DNA of 64,000 bases from Oidiodendron maius Zn. Lineage: Eukaryota; Ascomycota; Leotiomycetes; Myxotrichaceae. The position numbers were made by a program, and so were the translations under genes. The stretch lies in the NCBI GenBank assembly GCA_000827325.1, contig KN832878.1, positions 248,001-312,000 of the forward strand, in the 5' to 3' direction. How positions within the stretch are numbered: the first letter of the stretch is position 1; every line of letters starts with the position of its first letter. The notes below the pieces were generated by a model. The model worked only from the letters and a program-made list of their open reading frames with translations, did not search any database and was not told the origin of the DNA. Positions 25,401-36,182 of this stretch are shown one piece after another.

Positions 25401-27805
25401 GGTTTGCTTCTCTTCTGAGTATCTTCTCCAGAGGGCCACGTGACTCGATCAGACGCTCCACAGGAGCAATCGAGGAGTACGACGCCTGGCTAGTCTGGCT
25501 CAAACAGTCACAGGAACGCCACGACAGTACTATTGAAGTTATGGTGAAACGGCTGAAGGCTTTACGAGACAAGATGTGGTACGTCACGGATGTCAGGAAC
25601 TCTGCGGCATACGAGGGCGCCCGCAACATCGCGTTTGCTTTGAAGAGCATGGCGACGCCGAAGAAGAACCCAGATGGTGGAATACGCCCGCGCACGCTCT
25701 CACGACCGCCCTCACGACCGCCGGCAAACAACTTCCTCCTCAAGACCGAGGCGCAGATCATGGAGGCCATGGCTGCAGCGGAGGAGCAGGGCGGTCCAAA
25801 TAAACTGTCCGATGAACAGTCGGATAGAACTCTACGCTGGTTGTCCCAGTTTGGTATCGAGAATTTCTGTAAAGGCGAAGAACGCATCCATCGATTCTGT
25901 CTCGAAATCGAATCCTGCATTAATAAACTCGTTGGGGACAACCTGATGGAGGGACCTGTATTATGGTCTAGCGAGCTGTTCTATAGGGATAAACGCATAT
26001 TGGACAGTGGACGTCATAAAGGGGATCTCTTCCTTAATGGAATTGGATCCTTGAATATCTCGGGAGATGATCCCCACGAGGCTGAAGCTGGACGGCGTGG
26101 ATTGCGAAGTACCGATTTTAATCGACCAGGCAATCTCCGCGCAATGTCGGTGAGAAATGGGTCACAACAGAGTTTTGACTCGGGAAGGTACAGCATGTCC
26201 AGGCTGAGCACGACAGGGGATCTCATGGATTCTCAAGACTACTTTGGCATGGCTAGCCCGGTATTGACGATCGATTCTGCCACAACCTTCTGGTCGCCAT
26301 TCCAAACACGCGTCCAGTCCCCGACGACGAGCATCAGCAGCCATAGACCGGGGACCGCCTCTTCTACCAGTGAGACGGTCATGATGAAAGAAGAGCAAGC
26401 TGGGCTAACAAGGCAACGATTCTTGCATGACCTTAAGCAGACCCTCACGAGCCTGCTTATAAGTGATCTTGGTACACTTGTCTTCGCTCGAGGCAGTGAG
26501 ACGGATTCCTGGTTCTCCGGTAATTTCGGCCAGGACTGCATGGAGAGGAAGGATAGAGCTGAAAAGAAGCTGCGGAGAAGGAGTAAGAAGCGCACGCTAG
26601 AGAAAAAGAAGAGTTTTAGAGATTTGCGCGGCGCACAGCGGCCGGAATCGGGAGAGGGGCATGAGAAGCTGTCTAATGGCACAACGCCGACAAGAGAGAA
26701 TGGGACCCCGGAGGTGCATTCTACGGGCGAGTATTCGTCTACCAGCGACACTGTGGTGAACGGATCTCGAAACAGCATGAGCAAGGAGCTGGAGTCGCCT
26801 GAGTTTCCCTACAGGAAAGCGTTCCAGCGACTGCTGAGGATGTTTTCCGTGCACCCCAATCCATATGCCAAGCTTAACGCATTGTACGAGCTGGAGCATC
26901 TGATCATAGCATACCTAACTCCATCCGCGCCTCGTCGACCGAGGATACGCCAGGAATCGTTGACCGCTCCACACACTCCTGAGGTGCAGCACATAAGCGC
27001 CTTTGGGCCTAGCGAAGCCATTGCAACCGCCCCACGAGCTAAGAATCTGGAGGAGGCAATCGACAATTGCAAGGAGCGCCGCTCCCAAACCATCAACCGC
27101 CCAGAATCTGCCTCCTCGCCAGTACACCGCACCTCAGAGCGCTCGTCGGCCTCACCCAACCCTGCTAGCACAGATATGATTGTGGAGGTCCTGCAAGACC
27201 TCTTCCGCGATGCTGATGTGCGGCCCAAGACGCTCTTCCGTGACCTGCAGTTCATCGCATCTTTCGTGCCCGCGTATATCCTCGACAAGACCGAACGCGG
27301 CAAAGCCTTCTGGGATGCGGGTCTTGCAGCTCTCGGCTTGAAACAAGACGTCTGCCGCACGCTCATCGAGATCGCAGACGAGGTCGTCGTGCACTACACT
27401 CAGACCCGCAAGACTCTCTCCTCCACCCCGGATCCCTCTGCACAAGCAAATGGCACCTGTGACGAGATCACGAAATACACCATGCAAGATGCCGCGCGGA
27501 TGTGGACCATCACTGCCCGGGAGGGTGACCCCGTCGCCGAACGTGAGCTAGCCATTTTCTACTTAACCCATCCAGAGCTCGTAGAACGCATCACTGCGCC
27601 GCTGAGCCGGCCCCGGGAGACCTTCAAGGCGCAGGTCATGGAGATGCATGGCGGTGGAGCGGGAAACGAAGAGCGCGATCGGGAAAGGAGCGACCCCACG
27701 ACCATGTGCGTGGCGTATCATTGGATGGAACTCTCTGCACAGGGCGGCGACGAACTGGCAAAGAAGTACTTGAGGCAGAGAGAGGAGCTGAACGCCATTC
27801 CATGA
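22445..27805 (+). CDS. Large 1726-residue protein with RasGAP-like helical stretch
   Basis: Exons 22445-22499, 22586-24054, 24103-24206 and 24253-27805. The short first exon (starting MIQMQRSLSLPG) splices in frame into a Ser/Pro-rich region, and there is no ATG in the coding frame near the start of the long second exon. Residues about 130-550 are mainly helical and include RRFLVSKWLFSVFLLNAIIH followed by PESYGMMSEYHITEYGRQKI. This resembles the FLR...P.I..P segment of RasGAP domains, but the diagnostic arginine finger was not identified, so the link is tentative. The middle is disordered with an acidic run (EDEESTSSSESDDEDK) and basic Ser-rich stretches. The C-terminus (DAARMWTITAREGDPVAERE, then CVAYHWMELSAQGGDELAKK) looks like two Sel1/TPR-type helical repeats. 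It is probably a conserved cytosolic signalling or scaffold protein of filamentous fungi. Confidence 0.75.
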
Positions 27806-28497
27806 GATTCGAAATCTACCTCACAGATGAGGGATGACAGCTGGAGTTCTGTTTTATTTTTCAGCGACCGCACGCAGAGATACCTAAGTTTAAGCATGTT
27901 GGGCATTTAGCGCGTTGGATCTAGTTATTTCTGTTCCTCGCTCATGATCTTTTACGTTACCTCTCATGACTCCCTTTTTGGAATGTTTGTGGGTCGGCTG
28001 TCTGATTTACGTTTTTGCTCCTTTTCTATATTACAGCTTTAACGACGTTATGTCTATGCCTGCTAGATGAGACGGAATACGGGGTGATAAGGGGGGGCCT
28101 TTTATGGGAAAATGAAAAAAGGACTGATCAAGGGAGATTCGTGCTGGGAACGACGTGATGGTGTCTGTATTGTATACTTACCTTTATGATGTTATAGAGC
28201 GGACAGAATGGATGACCAAAAATTTGGACTTTCTTGTTGAAATTTTGACATCTTGAATTATAGGATGTGCTGTGAAGCCAGGTTCATTAACTCACTATGT
28301 GATTTGCTCTGTTTTGATTCCATTCCTTTTACTTTCATGCTTGCTCATTCCCATTGTGAATCCAACGCCAATTCATATAAACACCGCCGCCACATTGATA
28401 CTCATACGCAACCCCGTTCCATGTCAAGTTAACCACGCCATTTTGTAGAATAAAAACTGATTTCCCAAAACATTCTTCCGGCACTTTATGTATGATC
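27806..28497. other. Convergent intergenic region
   Basis: Holds the 3' ends of the 1726-residue gene (plus) and the small secreted protein gene (minus). On the minus strand, 28335-28500 is an open stretch (GKSVFILQNGVVNLTWNGVA) that looks protein-like. It is not in frame with the gene upstream unless an unrecognised splice joins them. Confidence 0.4.
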
Positions 28498-29176
28498 TCA
28501 AGTGCAGAACTCGCATCTTTCAGCGGGTACGGCGCGTAGGGGATACATCTCAAAGACAGAGCGCTCGAAGGAGCCTGCCTGGCCGAAGTTGTTCTGGACG
28601 TCGTCCTCTTGGCCGCGCACGTCATCAGAGGAGAAGATCCAGGTGGCATTGTCGTTGCATGGGGGACCCTCGTGTGCACTTTTGCTCATTATCAGATTAG
28701 GGGTTATAAGATTCGAGGTAGTATAACAGGAGAGAGCAAGGAAGAGGAGAGGAGTGGAAAAGAAGGCGAGAGAGAATAAGTACCTTGTTCCGCAGGAACC
28801 CCACAAGTGCGTGACATTTAGTTGGAACCAGGTGCCAGTGGGATAGAGGCTGAAGGTCAAATTAGGGTTGTTACAAGGTTGGTCGACAGGGTAGTCGTCC
28901 AAAGCGAATTCGTAGGCGGTGTCACCGAAGTAGTTGCAAGTGGTGTTAAAGGCCTGAAGGGTGTTGTTGGAGGAGTCGAGGATGTTAAATTCCCATCTGA
29001 TATATGTGAGTATTTCTATAGAAGTACGGAAGAAGAGTGTCGTACGTCCCGCCCGTGCCATGGCGAGTGTTGTACATATTGAGGTTGGTCACTTCCCATG
29101 GCACAGGGACCATTAGTTGCTGAGCAGAGGTAAGAGCAGCTAACACCAGGGAGGAGAGGAGAGTAGCAGCACGCAT
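28498..29176 (-). CDS. Small secreted Cys-containing protein, possibly AA1-like fold
   Basis: Predicted about 174 residues from three exons joined by two introns (near 28.98-29.05 and 28.69-28.78 kb). The signal peptide is RAATLLSSLVLAALTSA. The mature part begins VPVPWEVTNLNMYNTRHGTG and continues with WEFNILDSSNNTLQAF, YEFALDDYPVDQPC, TWFQLNVTHLWGSCGT and PPCNDNATWIF. The W.V.N.. opening, the beta-rich pattern and the spaced cysteines recall the AA1-like (Alt a 1-type) secreted fold of fungi, but the match is by eye. Several N-glycosylation sequons are present. The C-terminal boundary is uncertain: the frame ends AERCEFCT, while a different frame just downstream also looks protein-like. Such proteins are commonly effectors or allergens, but no function can be assigned here. 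Confidence 0.65.
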
Positions 29177-30173
29177 TGTGAAGACGAGTTGAAGAGGTTA
29201 TTGGGGTGGGGAGTGGGAACGCTTTGAGTAATTGGGAGAGCTGAGAGAAAGAGAATAGAGGTATATGTCAGATGGTCGAGGAAGCTCTTGATATGTGAGA
29301 TACACTGGTACTTCTTATACTTTTCGCAAGGGCAAGGTTGTTGAGATACGCAATGCACACCTGCCACTGCATACCTTCCGTGAGCACTCTCAAGATCGAA
29401 CTCTAGCTGCCCCAAGCGCCTTACCACCGACTATAATTAGCAGAAGGCAGACGCATGCACCGTGAGATGCTTTCTTCTTCCTCTCTCTCACCTAATAACC
29501 TTCGGCATCTTCACGCAGCTGGATACGAGGACGGACGGGATACGAGGCCAAGACGTGGTCCAATTACCGACCGGAAAGAAAAGAAACAATATGGGAGATA
29601 GCAGACACGGCAAATGGCGTACGGTAAGCGGCACGTACGGCACTTGACGTTTCAGTCATGTCGGTCCAGAACTGCGCAGAATAAAGAGGTGATATTTTCG
29701 GTCGGGTTCGAGACTTGACGTACTCATTTGCTCGAGCTGTGAAAGAGAGAAAGATAGTGCCGATCTCGATCGACTTTCTCCTGCTAAATCCATTTGCCGT
29801 ACCTATCAGCAAAAGGAGTTGTTCTCCTCACATTATTATCGGGCGCGGGACAGACAGGCACGGGAAGGAAACGGCAGCAACACGAGATGCTAGTCGCAGG
29901 TAGGATTAATCACAGCAAGTCCATTTGCGGGCGTGTGTTTCCGGGCCACTCCACATGATCAAGTGGAACGAGGCTATGGAGGGAGGTCACGGACATAGGC
30001 GGGCAGGAGAGACAAGAGGAACCTTCGGATGAGAATGTTATCCAATAGAACCTCTATGTCTCATGTCGAAGGGTCCAAGGACAGAAATGATATCATAACC
30101 AGCTCCTCTTAAAGAGCCTACAGACTTGGCACATGTCTCCTTTCAGCTACCCCACAATTCTCAGTTCAACATA
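29177..30173. other. Intergenic, no gene seen
   Basis: About 1 kb that holds the promoter of the secreted-protein gene and the 3' flank of RNase T2. GC-rich short motifs recur (GACGGACGGGA, GGCACGTACGGCACTTGACG). No supported frame or RNA gene. Confidence 0.5.
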
Positions 30174-31306
30174 TTAGTCCTCGTCAACCTCCGACCCGGG
30201 CGTGCGCTCGTAATAATGAAGCGCTCCGTGGGTCTTCGCACAGTTACTCACGCTGGCCCCGTTGATGCTGGCATCGACCGGGCGAGCCCGGCCGTTCTGC
30301 ACCCGGCCCAGGACATGGTGGTAGTACCACACCTCGCTCACGACCGTCATCCCATTGTCGCTTGAGCCTTTGCCCGCGGCTGTGGCGTTGTAGCGCGGGC
30401 CCGAGCAGCCGACGTACGGCAGAGCGCCGAAGCCTTCCGTCAGCGCGTGCTGCAGGTCCTTGAGGGAGTAGGTTGTTGTATTGCACGGTCGGATGGACTT
30501 CTCGGCCAGCCAGCGGTACGTGGGCAGCGTCTGGTAGTACATGACGGCCGTCTCAAAGAAGTCCACTACCTCCTCGTGTTTGCGGTACTGCGGGCCGTAG
30601 CAGGGCAGGTCGAAGGTCGAGTAGCAGGTTCCATGCTTGGAAAATTCATGCCCCCAAAAGTTTCCGTTGGGACTCCCCTGGGAGATCCAGTACCTGTAAT
30701 CACGCCTGTTAATTTTCCCTGCGGATAGGCACCTGGGAATATGGAACAAACTTGTTCATGTACGCCAGCAGATCCTGCTTGCCAAAAGGCTCTAGGAACG
30801 TGCTGATGCTAGGTCCCTTGTACGGCGGAACTGGTGTTCCGCTGGGAGTCCCTGTCGTGGTATTCGGCGAAGGAGCAGGATCATATTGACGGCTAGCCAG
30901 AAAGGTCAGTTTCGCACTTCTTTTCCTCCTCCTTGTACTCACTCTAGATCACAGTATTGCGTATACGAGCCATTGCAAAAGTCCGGCCACAGTCCGTGCA
31001 GCGTCCATGTGTCCTTTGGAAGCACTTGGCCCTGTGCCTCGAGGCCTGTATAAGTGTCCCAGAACTGCGTGCTTAACACCAGGCCCCCGAAGGTCTCGGT
31101 GCAGCAAGAGTCGGTGAGGAGCGGGTCGGCGTACTTAGAGCAGGAGTAGTACGGTGTTTCTGAGGCATATGAGGGTTAGATTTGGAGGAGCGTGTTGCAG
31201 CAAGGAGGGACGGACGCAATTGACAGGTGTGGTTGAGGTTGCTCTCCCCGTACAGCGAGGCCTGCACCAGGGCAAAGAGTGCGACGACGGCAGCAAGGCG
31301 CAACAT
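30174..31306 (-). CDS. Secreted ribonuclease T2
   Basis: Four exons are read between 31306 and 30174. The signal peptide is LRLAAVVALFALVQASLYG. Both RNase T2 active-site blocks are intact: CAS1 as WTLHGLWPDFC and CAS2 as FWGHEFSKHGTC, each with its catalytic His. Paired cysteines such as TDSCCTET, FCNGSYTQYC and LPYVGCSG match the family's disulfides. The second-last intron uses donor GTTTGT and joins YMNK to YWISQGSPNGNFWGHE, which gives the expected spacing before CAS2; reading straight through gives a stop. Between the CAS blocks lies a Pro/Thr-rich insert (TTTGTPSGTPVPPY). The enzyme cleaves single-stranded RNA via a 2',3'-cyclic phosphate, outside the cell or in the vacuole. About 350 residues in all, with a normal C-terminus. 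Confidence 0.93.
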
Positions 31307-31946
31307 CGCGATACTTTACCAATTGACTCTGTGCTAAATAAATAGTAAATATGAGGCGTGAGAAATCCAATTGCCGCGATACCAGAGCAGAAGAGGAAAA
31401 TGCATGGAAACCCGAAGAATAAATAACCAAGGGAAACAGGAAGGAAACCAGAATACTCCCTTTCCATGCCAAGCCCATCATCCCACTGCACGTATACTGG
31501 CAGGATGATTCCGTTGGTTCGGCATCGCGGTAGAGTTGCATTACCAGGGCTGAAAAAGTCGAGTCCATATGGCGATTGCCCAGTGCAGTAGGAGAAATCA
31601 GCAGCTTCTAGGCTTCAGTAGGAAGGTTCCAGGCTGGCAGGTCTTGGCTACGCCTGTCGCGCGCTGGAAGCGAAAACACGTGGGCGGCTGGAGGAACAGG
31701 GAACAGAAAATCTGAGATGGGAGGAAAGACTAAGATCGGAGGGAGCTGAAATTGAGAGTTTGAATTGGTTTTGTGTAATTGAATTTATTTATATATATAT
31801 ATTGGGGTGGTGGTTGATTATTTTCTTGAGTTGGTTCGGGGTGGTAATGTGCCTAAGTTAATTCACAGCATAGCAAAATACTTAAAACCCCCCAGCAACA
31901 AAATCACTGAACAATGCCTTGAGGCGAACAAATCTGCTCAATAGCC
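31307..31946. other. RNase T2 promoter and hapX 3' region
   Basis: Contains the upstream region of RNase T2 and the 3' end of hapX, with a (TA)n run near 31790-31801. No further gene is supported. Confidence 0.5.
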
Positions 31947-33317
31947 CTATCCTCTGCCAAATCTGCGATCGAATAGCTTCAAAACTCCCATGACACTCGC
32001 TGCCTCCACCTCCATTGGCGCTCTCCCTGCGTGCTGAGGCGTTGCATGCAACCGCCCAAGCCATGTATTCAACTCATCACTCGCCTGATCGAAATTCTTA
32101 TGCGTAGAGAGAGTCTTATATGTATCGGCAACGGACAGACTGGGCGGAGGCCTAGACTCTGTGCCACGAGTCTTGCAACACGACCCACCTGCTGCGTTGC
32201 CTCCACAGCAGCCCGCTGTGACAGAAGATGTGGAAATAGATCCTCTTTGCGCTGCCATTGATCGGCAGAAAGTGCCAGATTTAGGATCATTCTGGCACTG
32301 ATGACATGTCCCAGGTCCGTTGATGCAAGGATTAGACGTGGTCGACTCGTGCAGTGCGGCGAATGAGCGACAGAAGAGACCAGACTTGGGATCGTTTTGG
32401 CATTGTTGGCAAGTCCCCGGGCCATTGATGCATGAGTTGGTCGTATTACCAGGGACAATTGATCGATGGATCTTAGCAGGGTGCAGGGCCCGCGGCTTGG
32501 TGGTACTGACGCCTTCCATGTCCGTGTCGGATGGAGGCGGGGTGACAGCGTTCATGAGGGCCTCGTTAGAAAGAGGAGCAAGCTGGATCTGATTCTCCTG
32601 CTCGCCGTTCGCGGCCGATGCAGCACACATACAGTACGTGCCCTCCTTGCAGAACCCGCACGACTCAGCAAGAGGTCCTGCGGATTCCTCGATGTCTTGA
32701 TTGGAGTGGGCCGACTCGATCTTTGAAGAGAATTGCGCGGTGAAGTCGATTTCCATCTCCATCGGCGTGTGGGGCTTCTCCAGCTCTGCCCCAGGCGTAA
32801 GTGCTTTTACATCTTGCTGTCGAGAGAGTCTCATGAGTGGGACTGCATCAGTCTCAGATCGAGTGTTATTTCGAAGATATGCGAGCTCTGCAAGAGCAGC
32901 TACCTTCTCCCTTCTCTCATACTCAACAATCTGATCCAGGGTGTCGCAACGTATTCTCCAGGATTGTAGCTCATTGTTAAAACGTAGAACCTCTGCTTCA
33001 AGACGAGTAATCTTATTTTTCATGTCGGTCTGGCGTTTCAATTGCTCGTCTTTGACTTCTTCGAGCTGTTCTTCCAGCTCGCCCACCCGAGCTGCTCGCC
33101 GCTCTCGGAAAGCTCTCTGAGCTGCCCGGTTTTGAGCCTTACGCTTGGTGGGTGGAGTGTCCGTTGCCGGTTTTCGTCCGGGCTTTGGCCGTGGTGGTAC
33201 GACCCATTCTTTCCTCGTCACAATGGTAGGAGTTTGAAGACCAGAGGACACCTTAACGGCGAGAGTTGGATGAGTGGGGGCTAGGGCGGCAGGTGTTAAG
33301 CCCAAGGGAGAAGCCAT
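31947..33317 (-). CDS. hapX: HapX, iron-responsive bZIP regulator
   Basis: A single-exon 456-residue protein. The N-terminus carries the HAP4-like CCAAT-complex-binding segment RKEWVVPPRPKPGRKPATDT, followed at once by the bZIP basic region KRKAQNRAAQRAFRERRAAR (N..AA..AF.ER) and a leucine/coiled-coil zone. This order is diagnostic for HapX. The C-terminal half holds four Cys-rich clusters: CGFCKEGTYCMC, CINGPGTCQQCQNDP...CRS, a near-copy CINGPGTCHQCQNDP...CRS, and CCGGNAAGGSCC. These are known iron-sensing (Fe-S binding) regions in the family. In Aspergillus and relatives HapX binds the CCAAT complex, represses iron-consuming pathways in iron starvation and activates vacuolar iron storage in excess. 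The start lies in good context (GCCATGGCT-like). An SreA-type site upstream suggests the usual repression in iron sufficiency. Confidence 0.95.
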   Translation of the reverse strand: MASPLGLTPAALAPTHPTLAVKVSSGLQTPTIVTRKEWVVPPRPKPGRKPATDTPPTKRKAQNRAAQRAFRERRAARVGELEEQLEEVKDEQLKRQTDMKNKITRLEAEVLRFNNELQSWRIRCDTLDQIVEYERREKVAALAELAYLRNNTRSETDAVPLMRLSRQQDVKALTPGAELEKPHTPMEMEIDFTAQFSSKIESAHSNQDIEESAGPLAESCGFCKEGTYCMCAASAANGEQENQIQLAPLSNEALMNAVTPPPSDTDMEGVSTTKPRALHPAKIHRSIVPGNTTNSCINGPGTCQQCQNDPKSGLFCRSFAALHESTTSNPCINGPGTCHQCQNDPKSGTFCRSMAAQRGSISTSSVTAGCCGGNAAGGSCCKTRGTESRPPPSLSVADTYKTLSTHKNFDQASDELNTWLGRLHATPQHAGRAPMEVEAASVMGVLKLFDRRFGRG

Positions 33318-33740
33318 CTCCTCCGTACGGCGGAGGCGATTAGTTATATATACGTGACAGGATGCAGCAGAGTGTGTACAGAGCGTTTATAGAGCGAGTG
33401 ATTCGATCGGAACGAGGAGAGAAAGAGGGGAGGAGAGAACTCAGGATCTGATGATCTGATAAGATTACGCGAGCACGCTAAGTCTTAGGGCAGATTGACC
33501 AGCCGAGGCTTTCCGAAAATCGGCGTGGCGTTTGGTCCTCAGGCATTCAGGCCGCCGTAACTCCACTTTCTTTATAGGGTTTTGTACAGTACACAGAACC
33601 AGGCCAAGGAACTTTTCACTTCTATCTATAACCTAGTATGGACTTAGGATTTACAAAGTCTAGCATTTCCAGCTATCTGCTGAAATCTACGAATTGTTGT
33701 TGCTATGGTATTCCCTCTGTATATTCTTCTTTTGCGCCCA
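33318..33740. other. hapX promoter region
   Basis: About 420 bp between the hapX start and the end of the PHD-finger gene, both on the minus strand. Apart from the GATA-type site no other motif is claimed. Confidence 0.5.
33453..33462 (+). promoter_or_regulatory. SreA/SRE1-type GATA site upstream of hapX
   Basis: GATCTGATAA matches the published SRE1/SreA consensus (G/A)ATC(T/A)GATAA at every position. It lies about 136 bp upstream of the hapX start codon, and a second half-match GATCTGAT directly precedes it (33445-33452). In Aspergillus SreA represses hapX when iron is ample, so the placement is what that circuit predicts. Binding is inferred. Confidence 0.65.
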
Positions 33741-35482
33741 CTACTTCTCAACCAAGACGACCACCGCCTTTACAATTGGAAGACTCCGTACCCTGTCTTT
33801 CTCTTCCCTCTGCAAAAAGTTGTGTGATGTCGCTGTTGCCTCCGAAACCGTAGCATTTTGATCGAGCTCTTTCCTTGCATGTGAAAATACGGCAGCTTCG
33901 ATGCAGAGGCCGATGGCTCGGCTGACTTGGGTAGATGCGCTGTTTTTCCCCGCTATGGCCTGTGTTTCCATTGTCTTTGGGTTAAATTTTGTGCCTGGTG
34001 GGTAGATTACTATCTCGTAGTCTTCAGTGTTAAGGCAAGAGTCGGCTTTCATCCTCAAAGCAGCTTTGAACATATCCTCAAAACGCTTGCGTCTGCCGGT
34101 CCACTCCTCTATATCGTCGTGCCAAGTTGCAAATCCATCCCAATCTACTTCTTCCCTTGCTTCGGGCATTTGGCTAAATAGTGGCGCTAAGGTCTGTGAA
34201 AGCTTAATAGCGAGGCTTTTCGCTGTTTCTGGAATTTCTCTCGCCTGGAAAGCCATACTACGGGTGAGTGATGCTCGGGCAGCCAGGTCGATATTCCTCA
34301 ATGCGACTGCCCCATCTATTTTATTTTCAATTAGTAACCAGTCGGGCTTTCTGGAAGATAAAGTCGTTTACCTTGGGTTGCCAGTAATTCTCTGTATTTG
34401 TTAAGAAATTCGGATGACTCTTTGTCGAATTGAGGAAAATCAGTTTCGAACACCCATAGCAAGAGTGCGCATGTTGCTAGTGCTCGGACCACTTCATCTG
34501 GAGTAAATCTTAATAATATGTTCATTGCTTCATCCATCTGTTCGGGAGTTCTAAGTTCTACTGACAAGCACTTGCTGACTAGATTCTGAAGCTTGTCATG
34601 CCCAACGAGTGAAGGCGTGAATTCCCAATTCTCACAGTCTCGTTGGCAAAGAATCTGTCGACTTTCGCTGTAAATATCATAGAACCCATGATCAGTTTTA
34701 ATGTGTCCGAACCATTCTCGAGATGTGGCCGCAAGTTTTGCGAACTTAGCCCCCTCCTGGCGAGCTCTCAGGTTAGCGTATAGGCTCCTTTCTTGTTTAA
34801 GATTTTCTGTCATCAATTTCTCCACTGGGACACCGGTCTGGGCGTCCCGTTGCTTCTGGGATTCCTTCAAGCAGGATACCTCTCGCTCTAGTCCGGTTAT
34901 GGTAGTGTCACGGACCTCAAGTTCGAGCTTCAACTGCCATATTTCTTCCTCTAGATCGCTTATTTTCTCTCGCGCAGTGCTTTGACCTGGAAGCATAGTC
35001 GAAGGTGTCTCCCCTGCTAAACTGGTTATAATATTTTCATCCACTGATTGGAGATTATTTAGCTCTTCTTCAATTGGTGCTGTTGCTGACCGCGATCCCC
35101 TCAGATTCACAGATACACTGGGTGTTATATGTGTGGAAGACTGATTAGGCTCGCGGTTCATATGAAATTCCGGTTCGCAGCGTTCGCAAAAGTATTCTTC
35201 TGGCAAAGGAGCGCCGTCAAAGTAATAAATAACGCAAAGAATATGCTGCCATGTAATGCAACGAGAGCATAAGATCCACTCGTGGGGAGAATACGGATTC
35301 TCTCGTTCCACCGGGGATGGTATATCCTCCGTAGCTCCGCATATACAACGCGTTGAAATTTCATTATCATCATCAGCGGCTTCTCGCCGGCCTAAATGGT
35401 TATCTAACTCCTCCTCACTATCGTTGATGACTGACATAGAAGGCTTCCGATGTCGTCCAGCCCTTCCATGCCTTGTATTCAT
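33741..35482 (-). CDS. PHD-finger and coiled-coil protein
   Basis: Predicted 561 residues from exons 34372-35482 and 33741-34315, with a 56-bp GT-AG intron. Residues about 45-105 form a PHD-like zinc finger: CICGATEDIP, then ILCSRCITWQHILC and YFCERCEP supply a Cys4-His-Cys3 pattern. Such fingers usually read histone H3 tails. A Ser/Thr-rich linker is followed by a coiled coil (EKISDLEEEIWQLKLELEVR). The second half is helical: TPEQMDEAMNILLRFTPDEV, then YEIVIYPPGTKFNPKTMETQ and ARKELDQNATVSEA. I do not recognise that half. No nuclear signal is certain, although the N-terminus is basic (RHGRAGRHRK). It lies next to a small Myb/SANT-like gene on the same strand and opposite an HSP70-like gene, in AT-richer DNA than the flanks. 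Confidence 0.72.
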
Positions 35483-35561
35483 CTGGGGTCGCGGCGTTCG
35501 GTTTGGAGACTTCGCAAATGCTATATTGGGCGACTAAAATTTATTTCTTTAGCTTATTGAA

Positions 35562-36182
35562 TCAGTTATATTCAATCATACTAACACTTATATTTTGTGA
35601 CGGTTTGTATTTCGTCTTCTTTGCTGGAGACTTCTTCCCAGGTGGAGATTCTATTTCCCGTTTGATAGCTGACGGTGTCAACGAATAAGTCTGCGTTCTT
35701 TTTCGAGGAGTCTGAGACGTCTGGATTGGAGGCTTCGGCGAATTCAACCCCGTTCTTCGAGCGGGAGAGAAATCGTTCGATCTCGACTGGCTTCGTAGCT
35801 TACGGCTCGGTTGCAATAACTGCTTGGCAGCATATTCCTCTTCAAATAACATTGTCCATGTTGTCAATTCTTTCAGAACCTCTTGGGGTAGCCCGTATTC
35901 CATGTGGTTGGTGCGCTTGAGACATTCTGAACCGTAAGTGTTAAGGTCACTCACCCAGATGCCAGGTTTCCGCTCTTCGTGATGCGGCCCATAGCTTTTC
36001 CATAGACCAGCTAACTTGCGATTAATCTGAGCAATGGTATAGACGCTGTTCAAGCGAGTGACAATCGTGCTTTCAAAATCTACTTCTCTGTGTGCAATGG
36101 TATGGTCAAGCCAGGCCAGCAAGATCCCTTCCTCTTCCCGTTCCCATCTATGCTGCTGCGCTCCACGCTTTTTCTTAGCCAT
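35562..36182 (-). CDS. Small basic Myb/SANT-like protein
   Basis: A single-exon protein of 206 residues starting at the ATG at 36182. Residues about 10-75 (HRWEREEEGILLAWLDHTIA, then FESTIVTRLNSVYTIAQINR and KLAGLWKSYGP) have the tryptophan spacing and three-helix pattern of a Myb/SANT-like DNA-binding domain. The C-terminal 80 residues are very basic and Ser/Pro-rich (RKRTQTYSLTPSAIKREIES, PGKKSPAKKTKYKP), typical of a nuclear-localised disordered tail. The gene lies 80 bp upstream of the PHD-finger gene on the same strand. The domain assignment is by eye, and a transposon-derived Myb/MADF-like domain is an alternative. Confidence 0.65.
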   Translation of the reverse strand: MAKKKRGAQQHRWEREEEGILLAWLDHTIAHREVDFESTIVTRLNSVYTIAQINRKLAGLWKSYGPHHEERKPGIWVSDLNTYGSECLKRTNHMEYGLPQEVLKELTTWTMLFEEEYAAKQLLQPSRKLRSQSRSNDFSPARRTGLNSPKPPIQTSQTPRKRTQTYSLTPSAIKREIESPPGKKSPAKKTKYKPSQNISVSMIEYN

